Assembly (NCBI RefSeq): GCF_000293885.2
Contig: NZ_CP010945.1
Span: 4,174,001 to 4,238,000 of the forward strand
Source: Pseudomonas fluorescens NCIMB 11764
GTDB taxonomy: Bacteria > Pseudomonadota > Gammaproteobacteria > Pseudomonadales > Pseudomonadaceae
Direction of reading: 5' to 3'
Length of the DNA stretch: 64,000 nt
The first letter of the stretch is position 1, and each line of letters starts with the position of its first letter. Both the position numbers and the translations under genes were made by a program. Shown here in pieces: positions 37,461-47,706 of this stretch. The notes beneath the pieces were generated by a model, which did no database searches, was not told where the DNA came from, and was given only the letters and a program-made list of their open reading frames with translations.

Positions 37461-37476
37461 AGCGAGTTTCGTGCCA
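37461..37476 (-). promoter_or_regulatory. Sigma-54 promoter of the gntP-hbdH operon
   Basis: On the minus strand TGGCACGAAACTCGCT, with GG and GC ten bases apart, fits the -24/-12 consensus very well. The leader to the gntP start would be about 45 bases. The adjacent sigma-54 activator gene is the obvious partner. The surrounding gap (37404-37688) otherwise holds only one REP-like half-site at 37573-37602. Confidence 0.8.
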
Positions 37477-37572
37477 CAGGAGCAACGTATTGAAATATAA
37501 GGATATTTTATCTGTGGAAGAGCGAAATTCAGTTTTTTGTCTCTGATTTGAGACTTTTTTGATGCTGCAGGC

Positions 37573-37602
37573 CTGATCGCTGGCAAGCCCGCTGCCACAG
37601 GT
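37573..37602. repeat. Single degenerate REP-like unit
   Basis: CTGATCGCTGGCAAGCCCGC followed by TGCCACAGG, related to the GCTGGCAGGCCAGC class, present once with no inverted mate visible. Confidence 0.5.
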
Positions 37603-37688
37603 TGAGCAGGTTTTTCTCGAAGGATGCGATCCCTGGGGGATCGGGCTTATCCGCGATGGTCTGTCTACTAATGGAGATTTACGTCTCG

Positions 37689-39104
37689 TTATAGAGACTC
37701 GGCAATCCCCAGCGCCACCATCTTCTTGTACAACGTCGACCGCCCAAGCCCTAACCGAGCCGCCGCCTCAATCACCTTCCCCCCGCATTGCGCCAGGGTA
37801 GATTCAATCAATTGCCGGTCAAACCGCTCCCGAGCCTCGCTGAAGGTCTCATGGGCAACCGATTCAATCATTAAGGGCGCGGTGCGTTCGACTGGCGTAA
37901 ACGTACCAATCGCTGCACGAATATCCTGCACATTCAGCAACAGGTCGTCACTGAGCAACGCCGCCCGTTCCAGTACGTTGCGCAGTTCGCGAATATTCCC
38001 CGGCCAGGCGTGTTGTCCCAGTAGCTCCAGCGCTTCGCGGTTCAGTTCATGCTGACTGCGCAGCTCCTCGAGAATCGCTTCACTCAGGGCCGGTAAATCA
38101 TCGAGACGATCTCGCAACGGTGGCACCTGGATCGGCAGCACGTTGAGGCGGTAATACAGATCGGCACGAAACTCGCCGCGTTTGATCGCCGCTTCAAGGT
38201 CGGTCGAGGTCGCCGCGATCACCCGCACATCGCTCTGAATCACTTCGTTGGAGCCCACCGGTTCGAATTCTTTTTCCTGCAACACCCGCAGCAGTTTGCT
38301 TTGCAGGGGCAGCGGCATGTCGCCGATCTCATCGAGGAACAGCGTCCCGCCCTGGGCAATCTGCAGCTTGCCGGCACGGCCCTTGCGGTCTGCACCGGTG
38401 AACGCGCCGGGGGCGGTGCCGAAGAATTCGGCTTCCAGCAACGACTCGGGAATCGCTGCGCTGTTGATGCTGACGAAGGCTTTATGGGAACGTGGCGACG
38501 CCCCGTGAATAGCCTGCGCCAACAGCTCTTTGCCGGTGCCGGTTTCGCCGAGCAGCAGCACCGGCGAATCGGCGCTGGCACTGCGCCGGGCGCGGCGTTT
38601 GACTTCGAGGCTGGCCGCGCTGGTACCGATGAAATGGGCGAAGTTGTACTTGGTCTGCCGTGCCCGCAGCAGCGAACGGGTGGAGGCCAGTTCTTCCTGC
38701 ATGCTCATGTAGCGCTTGAGCATTGGCGAGAGGCTGCGCAACTCGTCGAACAGCGCAAAACCAATCGCACCGATCACCACGCCGGCATCGTCGTGAATCG
38801 GCAGGCGCATGACCACCAGCGGTTCCTTGGAGGTGTCCTGCATGTCGAGCAGAATCGGCCGACCAGTGCGCACTACCTCGCGCAGCAGGCTGCCGGGGAT
38901 CACGCTTTCGCAAGCCTTGCCGATGGCCACTTCAGCCGACGCCAGACCGAAGCGCCTGGCATAGCGTTCGTTCATCCAGACGATGTTGGCGTCGCGATCG
39001 ACGATCACCGTGCCTTCACTCGACTGCTCGATGATCTCGAACAACGAACGGATCGCCAACAGGCGAACGCGCTGGTAGTCCTTCAGGCTTTCGGTGGTGT
39101 TCAT
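37689..39104 (-). CDS. hbcR: Sigma-54 dependent activator with PAS domain (HbcR-like)
   Basis: 471 residues. A PAS domain (about 15-125) has GTVIVDRDANIVWMNERYA. The AAA+ sigma-54 domain has Walker A GETGTGKELLAQ near residue 190, GAFTGADRKGRAG (the GAFTGA loop that contacts sigma-54), and Walker [13 protein letters not shown]. The C-terminal Fis-type HTH reads AARLGLGRSTLYKKM. In P. aeruginosa a regulator of this layout next to bdhA and a GntP gene (HbcR) activates 3-hydroxybutyrate catabolism. The same order here supports the name. Confidence 0.85.
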   Translation of the reverse strand: MNTTESLKDYQRVRLLAIRSLFEIIEQSSEGTVIVDRDANIVWMNERYARRFGLASAEVAIGKACESVIPGSLLREVVRTGRPILLDMQDTSKEPLVVMRLPIHDDAGVVIGAIGFALFDELRSLSPMLKRYMSMQEELASTRSLLRARQTKYNFAHFIGTSAASLEVKRRARRSASADSPVLLLGETGTGKELLAQAIHGASPRSHKAFVSINSAAIPESLLEAEFFGTAPGAFTGADRKGRAGKLQIAQGGTLFLDEIGDMPLPLQSKLLRVLQEKEFEPVGSNEVIQSDVRVIAATSTDLEAAIKRGEFRADLYYRLNVLPIQVPPLRDRLDDLPALSEAILEELRSQHELNREALELLGQHAWPGNIRELRNVLERAALLSDDLLLNVQDIRAAIGTFTPVERTAPLMIESVAHETFSEARERFDRQLIESTLAQCGGKVIEAAARLGLGRSTLYKKMVALGIAESL

Positions 39105-39149
39105 GTGGGCTGATCCTGATTGTGTACAAAGCCAGGCACTGGATTATGC

Positions 39150-40721
39150 CTACCGCGGATGCGCCGCCGCCAACAGCTCTTTGGTGTACGGATGCTGCGG
39201 TGATTCGAACACGTCGTGGCTGGCGCCGCTTTCCACCACCTTGCCGTCCTTGATCACGATCATGTCATGGGCGAGGGCGCGGACGACCGCCAGGTCATGG
39301 CTGATGAACAGATAGGTCAGCCCGTGTTTTTCCTGAAGCTGGCGAAGCAGGGCAACCACCTGTTTTTGCACCGTGCGGTCCAGCGCCGAGGTCGGTTCGT
39401 CGAGCAGGATCAGCGCCGGCTTCAGCACCAGCGCCCGGGCAATGGCGATGCGCTGGCGCTGGCCGCCGGAAAATTCGTGAGGGTAGCGATGGCGACTTTG
39501 CGGGTCGAGGCCCACTTCCTGCAGTGCACGAATCACCTCGGCCTTGCATTCGTCCGCCGTCAACTGGCTGTGAACCTCAAGGCCTTCGCTGATGATCTGC
39601 GCCACGGACATCCGTGGGCTGAGGCTGCCGAAAGGGTCCTGGAACACCACCTGCATTTTCTTGCGCCACGGCCGCAGCTGCTTTTGCGTCAGACCATCCA
39701 GCGCTTCACCCTGAAAGCGAATGCTGCCTTCGGAGTCGAGCAGGCGCAGGATCGCCTGCCCCAGGGTGGACTTGCCGGAACCGGATTCACCGACAATGCC
39801 CAGTGTCTTGCCACGCTGTACATTCAGGCTGATGCCATCCACCGCATGCAAATACGTTTTGCGCTGGAACAGTCCGCCACTGAGGGCGAAGCGCACGGAA
39901 AGATTGTCCACTTCCAGTACGTTCTCGCGAGTGTCCCTGGCCAGCGCTTCACCTTCCGGTTCGGCATTCAGCAAGACGCAGCTGTACGGATGCTTCGGCT
40001 CGGTGAACAGCGTCTCGCACGGCGCCTGCTCGACGATTTCCCCAGCCTTCATCACGCACACGCGCTGGGCGATGCTACGCACCAGATTGAGGTCGTGGCT
40101 GATCAGCAGCAGCGACATGCCGAGTCGCTGTTGCAGGGATTTGAGCAGCAGCAGGATCTTGCGCTGCACCGTTACGTCCAGCGCCGTGGTGGGCTCGTCG
40201 GCGATCAGCAACTCCGGTTCGCAGGCCAGGGCCATGGCAATCATCACCCGTTGCCGCTGGCCGCCGGACAGTTGATGCGGGTACGCCTTGAGACGTTCCT
40301 TGGGTTTCTGGATGCCCACCAGGTGCAGCAACTCAAGAATCCGTGCCTGCGCGGGTTTGCCAGTCATGCCTTTGTGCAACAGCAACGTTTCGCCGATCTG
40401 CTTCTCAATGCTGTGCAGCGGGTTGAGCGAGGTCATCGGCTCCTGGAAAATCATCGCGATGCGGTTGCCGCGCAACTCCCGCAGCACTTTGGAGGAGGCG
40501 CCGAGCAATTCCTTGCCGCGATAGCGGATGCTGCCGCTGGATTCGGTGCCGGTCTCGGGCAGCAATTGCAGGATCGAGTGCGCGGTCACCGATTTGCCGG
40601 ACCCCGACTCACCGACCAGTGCCAGGCATTCGCCGGGGCGGATGTCCAGGCACAGATTGCGCACCACGGTCTGGCCGCTGAAGGCCACGCTGAGGTTGCG
40701 GATTTCGATCAGGTTACTCAT
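39150..40721 (-). CDS. yejF: Peptide ABC transporter, double ATPase (YejF-like)
   Basis: 523 residues from ATG 40721 ([20 protein letters not shown]). Two complete ABC modules: Walker [11 protein letters not shown] near residue 38 and [11 protein letters not shown] near residue 325, with signatures [16 protein letters not shown] and [16 protein letters not shown]. Last gene of the yejA-yejB-yejE-yejF unit. In enterobacteria YejABEF imports peptides such as microcin C. The upstream extension to 40754 overlaps yejE and is unlikely. Confidence 0.92.
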   Translation of the reverse strand: MSNLIEIRNLSVAFSGQTVVRNLCLDIRPGECLALVGESGSGKSVTAHSILQLLPETGTESSGSIRYRGKELLGASSKVLRELRGNRIAMIFQEPMTSLNPLHSIEKQIGETLLLHKGMTGKPAQARILELLHLVGIQKPKERLKAYPHQLSGGQRQRVMIAMALACEPELLIADEPTTALDVTVQRKILLLLKSLQQRLGMSLLLISHDLNLVRSIAQRVCVMKAGEIVEQAPCETLFTEPKHPYSCVLLNAEPEGEALARDTRENVLEVDNLSVRFALSGGLFQRKTYLHAVDGISLNVQRGKTLGIVGESGSGKSTLGQAILRLLDSEGSIRFQGEALDGLTQKQLRPWRKKMQVVFQDPFGSLSPRMSVAQIISEGLEVHSQLTADECKAEVIRALQEVGLDPQSRHRYPHEFSGGQRQRIAIARALVLKPALILLDEPTSALDRTVQKQVVALLRQLQEKHGLTYLFISHDLAVVRALAHDMIVIKDGKVVESGASHDVFESPQHPYTKELLAAAHPR

Positions 40722-40737
40722 ATCAACATCCGCTTGT

Positions 40738-41760
40738 TCAAGACCGAGGATCAAAGGCGTCTCGCAACGCCTCGCCGATAAACACCAGTAACGAAAGAAT
40801 CAACGCCAGGGTGAAAAACGCCGTCAACCCCAGCCACGGCGCTTGCAGATTCTGTTTGCCCTGACCGATCAGTTCGCCCAGCGATGCACTGCCGGCCGGC
40901 ATGCCGAAACCGAGGAAATCCAGCGCGGTGAGCGTCGAAATCGCTCCGGTCAGAATGAACGGCAGGTAACTCAGGGTTGCGTTCATCGCATTGGGCAGAA
41001 TGTGCCGCACGATGACTTTGCGGTCGGTCAGGCCCAGTGCGCGGGCGGCTTTGACATATTCCAGGTTGCGCCCGCGCAGGAACTCGGCGCGCACCACGTC
41101 CACCAGCGCCAGCCAGGAAAACAGCGCCATGATCCCCAGCAGCCAGCAGAAATTCGGCTCGACGAACCCTGACAAGATGATCAGCAGGTACAGCACCGGC
41201 AACCCCGACCAGACTTCCTGCAAGCGCTGACCGATCAGGTCGACCCAGCCGCCGTAATAACCCTGCCACGCGCCGGCGGCGATGCCGATCAGCGCGCTGA
41301 CAAACGTCAGCATCAACGCAAACAGAATCGACACCCGCGCGCCGAAAATCACTCGGGCCAGCACGTCGCGCGCCTGGTCGTCGGTGCCCAGCCAATTGAC
41401 GCTCGAGGGCGGGCTCGGCGCCGGTTTGTTCAAGTCATAGTTGGGTGTGTCGTCGCTGAACGGGATCGGCGGAAACAACAGCCAGCCGCCATCCTTTTTG
41501 ATCAGCTTCTGCACATAGTCGCTGCGATAGTCCGCCTGGAACGGCAGTTGCCCGCCGAATTCCTGCTCGGTGTAGCGCTTGAAAACCGGGAAGTACAACG
41601 AACCCTGATAACTGACCACCAGTGGTTTGTCATTGGCGATCAGCTCGCCGCCCAGGCTCAAGAGGAACAGGCCGATGAACAGCCACAACGACCACCAGCC
41701 ACGACGGTTTTTCTTGAAACGTTCGAAACGGCGACGCGCCAGCGGCGAAAGCTTGAACAT
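40738..41760 (-). CDS. yejE: Peptide ABC transporter permease (YejE-like)
   Basis: 340 residues, OppC-type permease with an N-terminal membrane anchor (around residues 22-45). A periplasmic loop follows, then the core with LGTDDQARDVLARVIFGARV. The EAA region is KAARALGLTDRKVIVRHILP near residue 235. The start overlaps the yejB stop by one base in the ATGA pattern (41758-41762). Confidence 0.92.
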   Translation of the reverse strand: MFKLSPLARRRFERFKKNRRGWWSLWLFIGLFLLSLGGELIANDKPLVVSYQGSLYFPVFKRYTEQEFGGQLPFQADYRSDYVQKLIKKDGGWLLFPPIPFSDDTPNYDLNKPAPSPPSSVNWLGTDDQARDVLARVIFGARVSILFALMLTFVSALIGIAAGAWQGYYGGWVDLIGQRLQEVWSGLPVLYLLIILSGFVEPNFCWLLGIMALFSWLALVDVVRAEFLRGRNLEYVKAARALGLTDRKVIVRHILPNAMNATLSYLPFILTGAISTLTALDFLGFGMPAGSASLGELIGQGKQNLQAPWLGLTAFFTLALILSLLVFIGEALRDAFDPRS

Positions 41761-42821
41761 CAGGCATTCCTCGCGGCGAAGTCGATACGCGGGTCGACCA
41801 GGGTGTAGCAGAGGTCACCGACCAGTTTTATCAGCAGGCCGAACAGTGTGAAGATGAACAGCGAACCGAATACCACCGGATAATCCCGGGACACCGCGGC
41901 TTCGTAACTCATGCGGCCCAGGCCATCGAGGGAAAAGATCACTTCGATCAGCAGCGAACCGGCGAAGAACACACTGATGAACGCCTGGGGAATGCCCGAC
42001 ACCACCAACAGCATCGCGTTGCGGAACACATGGCCATACAGCACGCGCCGTTCGCTCATGCCTTTGGCGCGGGCGGTAACGACGTATTGGCGGGTGATTT
42101 CATTGAGGAAGGAGTTTTTGGTCAGTATCGTCAGCGTGGCGAACCCGCCGATCACGAGCGCCGTCACCGGCAACACCAGGTGCCAGAAATAGTCGGCGAT
42201 CTTGCCCACCGTGGACAGCGATTCGAAGTTGTCCGAGACCAGGCCGCGCACCGGAAACCAGTTCAGCGACGTGCCGCCGGCGAACACCACGATCAAGAAC
42301 ATCGCAAACAGGAACGCCGGCATCGCATAGCCGATGATGATCGCGGTGCTGCTCCAGATATCGAAGTGGCTGCCGTGATGCACGGCTTTGCGGATGCCCA
42401 GCGGAATCGACACCAGGTAAGTGATCAGCGTGGCCCACAGCCCGAGGGAAATGGTCACCGGCATTTTTTCCAGGATCAGGTCGGTGACCGTGGCGCCGCG
42501 GAAGAAGCTTTTGCCGAAATCCAGTTGCGCATAGCTTTTGAGCATCAGCCACAGGCGTTCCGGGGCCGGTTTGTCGAAGCCGTACTGTTTTTCTATTTCC
42601 TTGATCAGTTGCGGATCCAGGCCGCGGCTGGCCCGCGAACTGCCGCTCATGACTTCGCTGGAACCACCGCCGACACTGGCGCCGCCGATGCCTTGCAGGT
42701 GTGCGATCGCCTGTTCCACCGGACCGCCCGGCGCAGCCTGAACGATGACGAAGTTGACCAGCAGGATGATCACCAGCGTCGGAATGATCAGCAGCAAACG
42801 CCGCAGAATGTAAGCCCACAT
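41760..42821 (-). CDS. yejB: Peptide ABC transporter permease (YejB-like)
   Basis: 353 residues from ATG 42821 ([20 protein letters not shown]), overlapping the yejA stop (ATGA). OppB-type permease with [14 protein letters not shown] near residue 22 and [20 protein letters not shown] near residue 250. The family-typical insertion between the first two membrane segments has a Gly/Ser-rich stretch. The longer frame to 42908 only shadows yejA. Confidence 0.92.
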   Translation of the reverse strand: MWAYILRRLLLIIPTLVIILLVNFVIVQAAPGGPVEQAIAHLQGIGGASVGGGSSEVMSGSSRASRGLDPQLIKEIEKQYGFDKPAPERLWLMLKSYAQLDFGKSFFRGATVTDLILEKMPVTISLGLWATLITYLVSIPLGIRKAVHHGSHFDIWSSTAIIIGYAMPAFLFAMFLIVVFAGGTSLNWFPVRGLVSDNFESLSTVGKIADYFWHLVLPVTALVIGGFATLTILTKNSFLNEITRQYVVTARAKGMSERRVLYGHVFRNAMLLVVSGIPQAFISVFFAGSLLIEVIFSLDGLGRMSYEAAVSRDYPVVFGSLFIFTLFGLLIKLVGDLCYTLVDPRIDFAARNA

Positions 42822-44689
42822 CAGTGCGGCCCTCCGGGTTTGCCGCGCTTGATCAGCTCGGCGGTCATCTGTTGGTTGGTCAGCGGCGTGGTGCTCACTT
42901 CCCACCAACTCTCGATGGCTTCGTCATTGGCGGCCTGCACGCTGGGAATCCCGAAGCGGTTCCACCACACGGTCGAACTGCCCGGCGGATAGTAGTTGGG
43001 AATCCAGTAGTAGTTCCATTGCAGCACCCGGTCGAGTGCATGGGCGTAGCGCAACATGTCGGCCTGGGTGGTGGCACGAACCAGGCCGTTGACCAGCGTA
43101 TCGACCGCCGGGTTTTTCAACACCATGTAATTGTTGGAGCCCGGATCATTGGCCGCCGCGGAGCCAAAATAGTTGTTCAGTTCGTTGCCCGGCGAGGTGG
43201 TGACCGGATAGCCGGTGACGATCATGTCGTAGTCCCGGGACATCAGCCGATTGACGTACTGGGACGAGTCGATGCGGCGGATGTTCAGGTCGATACCGAT
43301 CTGCTTCAGCGTGCGCTTGTACGGCAGCAGCAAACGGTCCAAGCCGTTCTGGCTGACCAGGAAAGTAAAGCTCAGCGGTTTGCCTTCGGCATTCACCAGT
43401 TGGTCGCCATCGGGTTTCCACCCGGCCTGCTCCAGCAAGTCCAGCGCTTGCAGTTGTTTGTCGCGGATCACGCCGCTGCCGTCGGTTTTCGGTGCTTCGA
43501 AGACTTTGGTGAACACTTCGTCGGGAATCTGTCCGCGCAAGGGTTCAAGAATCGCCAGCTCCGCGGCATCCGGCAGGCTGCGGGCGGCGAGTTCGGTATT
43601 GGAGAAAAAGCTCTGCTGGCGGATATAGAGGTCGCGCATCATCTGCCGGTTGCTCCATTCAAAATCCCAGAGCATCGCCAGTGCCTGACGTACACGGCGA
43701 TCCTGAAACAGCGGATTTTGCAGGTTGAACACGAAGCCTTGCGCCGATTGCGGTGCGTTTTGCGCCAGATGCGCCTTTTGCAGGCGCCCGTCACTGAGCG
43801 CCGGGCTGTCGTAGCCGATGGAGTAACCGGTGGCGGAGAATTCACGGTTGTAGTCATAGGCGCCGCCGCGCAACACTTGGCGCGCCACGTCGGTATCGCC
43901 GAAGTACTCGATGCTGAAACGGTCGAAATTGTAGAGGCCGCGGCTGACCGGCAGGTCCTTGCCCCACCAGTCGGGATTGCGCTCGAAGGTGATACTGCGC
44001 CCGGAGTCGACCTTGCTCACCTTGTACGGACCGCTGCCCAGTGGTGGCTCGTAACCACCGCCGCTGGCGAAATCACGGGTTTTCCACCAATGCTCGGGAA
44101 ACACCGGCAAGGTCGCGATGTCGAGGGGCAGGGTGCGGTTCTCGTTGCTCTTGAAGTCGAACCGAACGGTGCTCGGCGATTCCACTTCGACGCCTTTGAC
44201 GTCGGCGAATTGCGTGCGATACCGCAGGCTGCCCTGGGTCATCAGCAGGTCGAAGGTGTAGCGCACGTCCTCGGCGGTGATTGACTTGCCATCGGCGAAG
44301 CGGGCCTTGGGGTTGAGGTAGAAGCGCAGGGACAACCCGTCATCCGAACGCTCCATCTTCTGCGCCACCAGGCCATAAACGGTGTAAGGCTCGTCCAGCG
44401 AGCGCTGGGCCAGAGGCGAATAGATCAAGCCGTCGATCTGCGTCACGCCGATGCCTTTGTCTATATAAGGCAGGACATGATCGAAATGCCCGATCTCGAT
44501 CGCCGAGCGCCGCATCGTCCCCCCCTTGGGGGCCTGCGGGTTGGTGTAGGCAAAATGACTGAAGCCGGCAGGGTACTTCGCCGGTTCGCCGTAGACGGTC
44601 AGCGCATGTTGGGGGGCGGCGTTCACACCGGCGGCGCCCAACAGCAGGGCCACGGCAGTGAACAGCAAAGTAGGGAAAGCCAGTCGCAT
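42821..44689 (-). CDS. yejA: Peptide ABC transporter substrate-binding protein (YejA-like)
   Basis: 622 residues from ATG 44689. Signal peptide [20 protein letters not shown], cleavage near [12 protein letters not shown]_bac_5 family with [20 protein letters not shown] and the C-terminal [20 protein letters not shown] typical of YejA. Periplasmic receptor feeding YejB/YejE. First gene of a four-gene operon with overlapping starts and stops. Confidence 0.92.
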   Translation of the reverse strand: MRLAFPTLLFTAVALLLGAAGVNAAPQHALTVYGEPAKYPAGFSHFAYTNPQAPKGGTMRRSAIEIGHFDHVLPYIDKGIGVTQIDGLIYSPLAQRSLDEPYTVYGLVAQKMERSDDGLSLRFYLNPKARFADGKSITAEDVRYTFDLLMTQGSLRYRTQFADVKGVEVESPSTVRFDFKSNENRTLPLDIATLPVFPEHWWKTRDFASGGGYEPPLGSGPYKVSKVDSGRSITFERNPDWWGKDLPVSRGLYNFDRFSIEYFGDTDVARQVLRGGAYDYNREFSATGYSIGYDSPALSDGRLQKAHLAQNAPQSAQGFVFNLQNPLFQDRRVRQALAMLWDFEWSNRQMMRDLYIRQQSFFSNTELAARSLPDAAELAILEPLRGQIPDEVFTKVFEAPKTDGSGVIRDKQLQALDLLEQAGWKPDGDQLVNAEGKPLSFTFLVSQNGLDRLLLPYKRTLKQIGIDLNIRRIDSSQYVNRLMSRDYDMIVTGYPVTTSPGNELNNYFGSAAANDPGSNNYMVLKNPAVDTLVNGLVRATTQADMLRYAHALDRVLQWNYYWIPNYYPPGSSTVWWNRFGIPSVQAANDEAIESWWEVSTTPLTNQQMTAELIKRGKPGGPH

Positions 44690-44826
44690 TGTCAGCCTTA
44701 GAGCCGGGTGGTCGATAACCGCAATTTGTACGCTAGCGGCGCGTCCCTCGCCAGCCGTATCACGCATACGAAACACGACGGCCCACCAAAAAGGCGGGCC
44801 GTTGTGCGTAGAACTTGGCGATTGGA

Positions 44827-45108
44827 TCAGTCCTGGCGGCTGGTCACTTCCAGCAAGTGGTAACCAAACTGAGTCTTGACCGGACCTTGCACCACGTTGA
44901 TCGGTGCACTGAAGACCACGGTGTCGAATTCCTTGACCATCTGGCCTGGACCGAACGAGCCCAGGTCACCGCCTTGGCGGCTGGACGGGCAGGTGGAATT
45001 GGCTTTGGCAATTTCGGCGAAATCGGCACCCGCTTCGATTTGGGCTTTGAGTTCGTTGCACTTGTCTTCGCTGGAAACCAGGATGTGACGGGCAGTGGCT
45101 TTAGCCAT
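44827..45108 (-). CDS. ppiC: Peptidyl-prolyl cis-trans isomerase PpiC (parvulin)
   Basis: 93 residues from ATG 45108 (MAKATARHILVSSEDKCNEL). Parvulin domain with KANSTCPSSRQGGDLGSFGPGQMV and TQFGYHLLEVTSRQD. The length and sequence match E. coli PpiC. Cytoplasmic single-domain prolyl isomerase. A GC-rich hairpin (ACGGCCCACC/GGCGGGCCGT, 44778-44813) between it and yejA may end transcription. Confidence 0.93.
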   Translation of the reverse strand: MAKATARHILVSSEDKCNELKAQIEAGADFAEIAKANSTCPSSRQGGDLGSFGPGQMVKEFDTVVFSAPINVVQGPVKTQFGYHLLEVTSRQD

Positions 45109-45192
45109 GGGAAATACTCCTTTCAATGTTCAATAAACTGCGGAGCCTACCGGATTCAGTGGCCCATTTCTTCTCAAAGTTCCTTCCAATGC

Positions 45193-46074
45193 CTAAAGGC
45201 CAGCCTTTCGCAGGCGTTCGGCGTGCTGCACATACAAATCAATGGGGTTGATGCCCTTGCGTACCCGACCGGCTGTCTGGTTGATGCTGTCCAGATGGTC
45301 GAGCGGGTAGTCGGAACGGATCACTTTGCCCAAATGAGAGCTGAAGCGTCCGACCATGCCGTCGTTCTGGTCGGCTTCGGTGGTGAAATAGCGAGAAAAC
45401 GCCCTTGCGAACCCGTTCAGCGGATCGAGTGCATCGAGCCCTTCATCAAGAGCGGTCCCTTGCAACGTGCCGCTCCAGGAATAGTAGCGAACCCCGTTGA
45501 CCTGTTCCCGACCCTTGCCGCCCCAGTTTTTGGGCAAACCTTGGGGGTATTTTTCATTAAATTCGTAGACACCTTCAGTGGTCAGCGCATTCAACGCGGC
45601 GATAGCGTTCTGCGGCAGCTGCGGGTTGCCACTCAGCAACGACAGGAAATCGGCGAACAAGGTGGCGACCGCTTCGGCAGCGCGTTCCGGGAGGCGTCCG
45701 GGCGTCAGTGCCTTGCGCAGGAAGTCCGCCAGTTCCGAGCCGTGGTTCGGTCCGCTGACCGACGTCACCGACGCTACGATTTGCGGCGCTATCGCTGCGG
45801 CATAACGTGCGGCCAGTGCCCCCTGGCTGTGCCCGATCAGGTTGACCTTTTCTGCACCGGTACCCTCCAGCACGCGTTCGATCTGTGCCAAAAGCTGTTC
45901 ACCGCGTGCTTCGTTGGTATGGGTAGCCGACAGGTGAGGTATGAACACCCTGGCGCCGTCGCTGCGCAGTGCTTGCTTGATGTCCTGGAAGAGTTCGAAC
46001 GGGCCGATCCGGTCGAAACCGAACAGGCCGTGAACCAGCAGGATGGGATAGAGAGTGCTTGCATTCCGTTGCAT
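45193..46074 (-). CDS. Triacylglycerol lipase / alpha-beta hydrolase
   Basis: 293 residues from ATG 46074 (MQRNASTLYPILLVHGLFGF). Nucleophile elbow GHSQG near residue 93 (catalytic Ser), oxyanion motif VHGLFGF, SGPNHGSELADFL. Likely Asp and His are in EADQNDGMVGRFSSHLG and YPLDHLDSINQ. This matches bacterial lipase family I (Pseudomonas type) in the core. No convincing signal peptide and no neighbouring foldase gene, so it may belong to the foldase-independent, P. fragi-like subgroup. AAGG lies 8 bases before the start. Confidence 0.87.
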   Translation of the reverse strand: MQRNASTLYPILLVHGLFGFDRIGPFELFQDIKQALRSDGARVFIPHLSATHTNEARGEQLLAQIERVLEGTGAEKVNLIGHSQGALAARYAAAIAPQIVASVTSVSGPNHGSELADFLRKALTPGRLPERAAEAVATLFADFLSLLSGNPQLPQNAIAALNALTTEGVYEFNEKYPQGLPKNWGGKGREQVNGVRYYSWSGTLQGTALDEGLDALDPLNGFARAFSRYFTTEADQNDGMVGRFSSHLGKVIRSDYPLDHLDSINQTAGRVRKGINPIDLYVQHAERLRKAGL

Positions 46075-46301
46075 GTTCGTACCTTTTCGCGGGAGTTCGA
46101 GGAAGTGTTCGGGCCTCACTCTAAAGCACTCGGGCGTTCGCGCGATGTCTGAAAATGCCGCGGTGAAGGGGTGAAAAACGGAATAGGTAAGGTAGGAATA
46201 CTCGAATCAGCAGGAGGCTTTTTTCGGAATGCCCGGACGTCCTTTAACCGGAGGTAGCGCAGAGTTCTGCAATGCCCTACCTCCGACATGTCATTTGCCT
46301 G

Positions 46302-47369
46302 TCATACCGCTCGCAACCGTTCCGCCGCCGACCGCAACAACGCTTCCGTCCCGTCCCATCCCAGACAACCATCCGTTACCGAAACGCCATACCGCAGCGT
46401 CGGGCTCAACGGCTGGCACCCCTCGAACAAGTGACTCTCGATCATCATCCCGATCAGCGAGCGATCACCTTGCAGACGCTGCTCAAGCACATCGTTGAAC
46501 ACCGCCGGTTGACGCAGCGGGTCTTTGCCGCTGTTGGCGTGGCTGCAGTCGACCATGATCCGTGCCGGGATCTTCAGTTTGGCCAAGTCGCTGTTCACTT
46601 GGGCGACGCTGTCGCGGTCGTAGTTCGGGCCGCGATGGCCGCCGCGCAGTACCAGGTGCGTATCAGGATTGCCCGGGGTCTGAATGATCGCCGGATGCCC
46701 CTGACTGTCGACACCGAAATGCCGATGCGGATGGGCTGCCGAGCGCATGGCGTCGCTGGCAACGCCGACGCCGCCATCGGTGCCGTTCTTGAAGCCGACC
46801 GGCATGCTCAGGCCACTGGCCATTTCCCGGTGGATCTGCGACTCGGTGGTGCGAGCGCCAATGGCCACCCAGCTGAGCAGGTCGTCGAAGTAACCGGCGG
46901 CCATCGGCTGCAACAGTTCGGTGGCGACCGGTAAACCCAGCTGGAGTATTTCGCGCATCAGCTCGCGGGACAGGGTCAGGCCACCGGCCATGTCATCGCT
47001 GCCATCCAGGTGCGGGTCGTAGGCCAGGCCTTTCCAGCCAACCGTGGTTCGGGGTTTTTCGACGTAGGCGCGCATCACCAGCAGCATCTCGTCGCTGACT
47101 TCGGTGGCGAGGCGGGCGAGGTTGCTCGCGTATTCGAGGGCGGAGCGGGGATCGTGAATCGAGCAAGGGCCGACGATGACCAGCAAACGGGAATCTTCAC
47201 CGTTGAGGATCGCGCGGACCGCGTCGCGGTGGGCGGCGACTTGGCGAGTCAGGGCGTTGCTGAGGGGCAGTTGCTGTTTGAGTTGCAATGAGCTTGGCAG
47301 ACGCAGGGTCAGCGCTTCATTGGCAGGGCTCAGGGTAGACAGCGGCAGAGCAGAGACGGACGAGTTCAT
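46302..47369 (-). CDS. 3-deoxy-7-phosphoheptulonate (DAHP) synthase, class I
   Basis: 355 residues, AroF/G/H-type. VIVGPCSIHDPRSALEYA (about residue 64), YVEKPRTTVGWKGL (about 102), GARTTESQIHREMASGLSMP (about 172), KNGTDG, and IMVDCSHANSGKD (metal-binding Cys/His, near residue 272). It joins phosphoenolpyruvate and erythrose-4-phosphate in the first step of aromatic biosynthesis. The 466-base 5' region holds two aromatic-rich mini-ORFs and a terminator hairpin, so control by attenuation on Phe/Tyr/Trp charging is likely. Feedback specificity is not evident from sequence. Confidence 0.93.
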   Translation of the reverse strand: MNSSVSALPLSTLSPANEALTLRLPSSLQLKQQLPLSNALTRQVAAHRDAVRAILNGEDSRLLVIVGPCSIHDPRSALEYASNLARLATEVSDEMLLVMRAYVEKPRTTVGWKGLAYDPHLDGSDDMAGGLTLSRELMREILQLGLPVATELLQPMAAGYFDDLLSWVAIGARTTESQIHREMASGLSMPVGFKNGTDGGVGVASDAMRSAAHPHRHFGVDSQGHPAIIQTPGNPDTHLVLRGGHRGPNYDRDSVAQVNSDLAKLKIPARIMVDCSHANSGKDPLRQPAVFNDVLEQRLQGDRSLIGMMIESHLFEGCQPLSPTLRYGVSVTDGCLGWDGTEALLRSAAERLRAV

Positions 47370-47417
47370 ATTCAGGCTTCCTGGGCGGGCGGCGGGTTTG
47401 TTCCCGCACGCTCGGCC

Positions 47418-47570
47418 CTACTGGGGTGTTCGACAATTGGCCGGATTGGCTGCGTGTGTGTGCTTGCCACCTGTGGGTGACCGATCGGAGGCGGCAGGCT
47501 GTCCCGAGCGGAGGCTGCTAAATCGCCAGGCGGTAAAACTGTCGTAACGGTAATAAGTGGCGTAGTTCAT
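47418..47570 (-). CDS. Second aromatic-rich mini-ORF in the DAHP synthase leader
   Basis: 50 codons from ATG 47570, with GAGGA 8 bases upstream. The peptide begins MNYATYYRYDSFTAWRFSS: four Tyr, two Phe and one Trp within 17 codons. The remainder is ordinary. It lies between the attenuator terminator and the DAHP synthase start and ends 48 bases before it. The cluster of aromatic codons behind a good ribosome site suggests a second charging sensor or a translational coupling ORF. No family is recognised. Confidence 0.55.
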   Translation of the reverse strand: MNYATYYRYDSFTAWRFSSLRSGQPAASDRSPTGGKHTHAANPANCRTPQ

Positions 47571-47619
47571 GTCGTGAATCCTCGAGTTGTCTGGTTATTG
47601 CTGAAAAGTGTCTGGGGCT

Positions 47620-47659
47620 GAAAAAACAAAACCCCCGGTCGGGAGGCCGACCGGGGGTT
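47620..47659 (-). terminator. Attenuator terminator in the DAHP synthase leader
   Basis: On the minus strand AACCCCCGGTCGG, a four-base loop, and CCGACCGGGGGTT form a perfect 13-bp stem followed by TTTTGTTTTTTC. It lies 48 bases after the stop of the first leader peptide and about 250 bases before the DAHP synthase start, the position of a transcription attenuator. Confidence 0.85.
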
Positions 47660-47706
47660 GAGAATTCTCTGGTGGCGACCCGTTTAAAATGGGCGCCGTG
47701 TGGGTA

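Noticed and set aside
35844..37493. 549-residue plus-strand ORF
   Set aside because: Shadow of the GntP permease; composition dominated by His, Gln and Arg.
39216..40781. 521-residue plus-strand ORF
   Set aside because: Shadow of yejF with Gln/Arg/His-rich composition.
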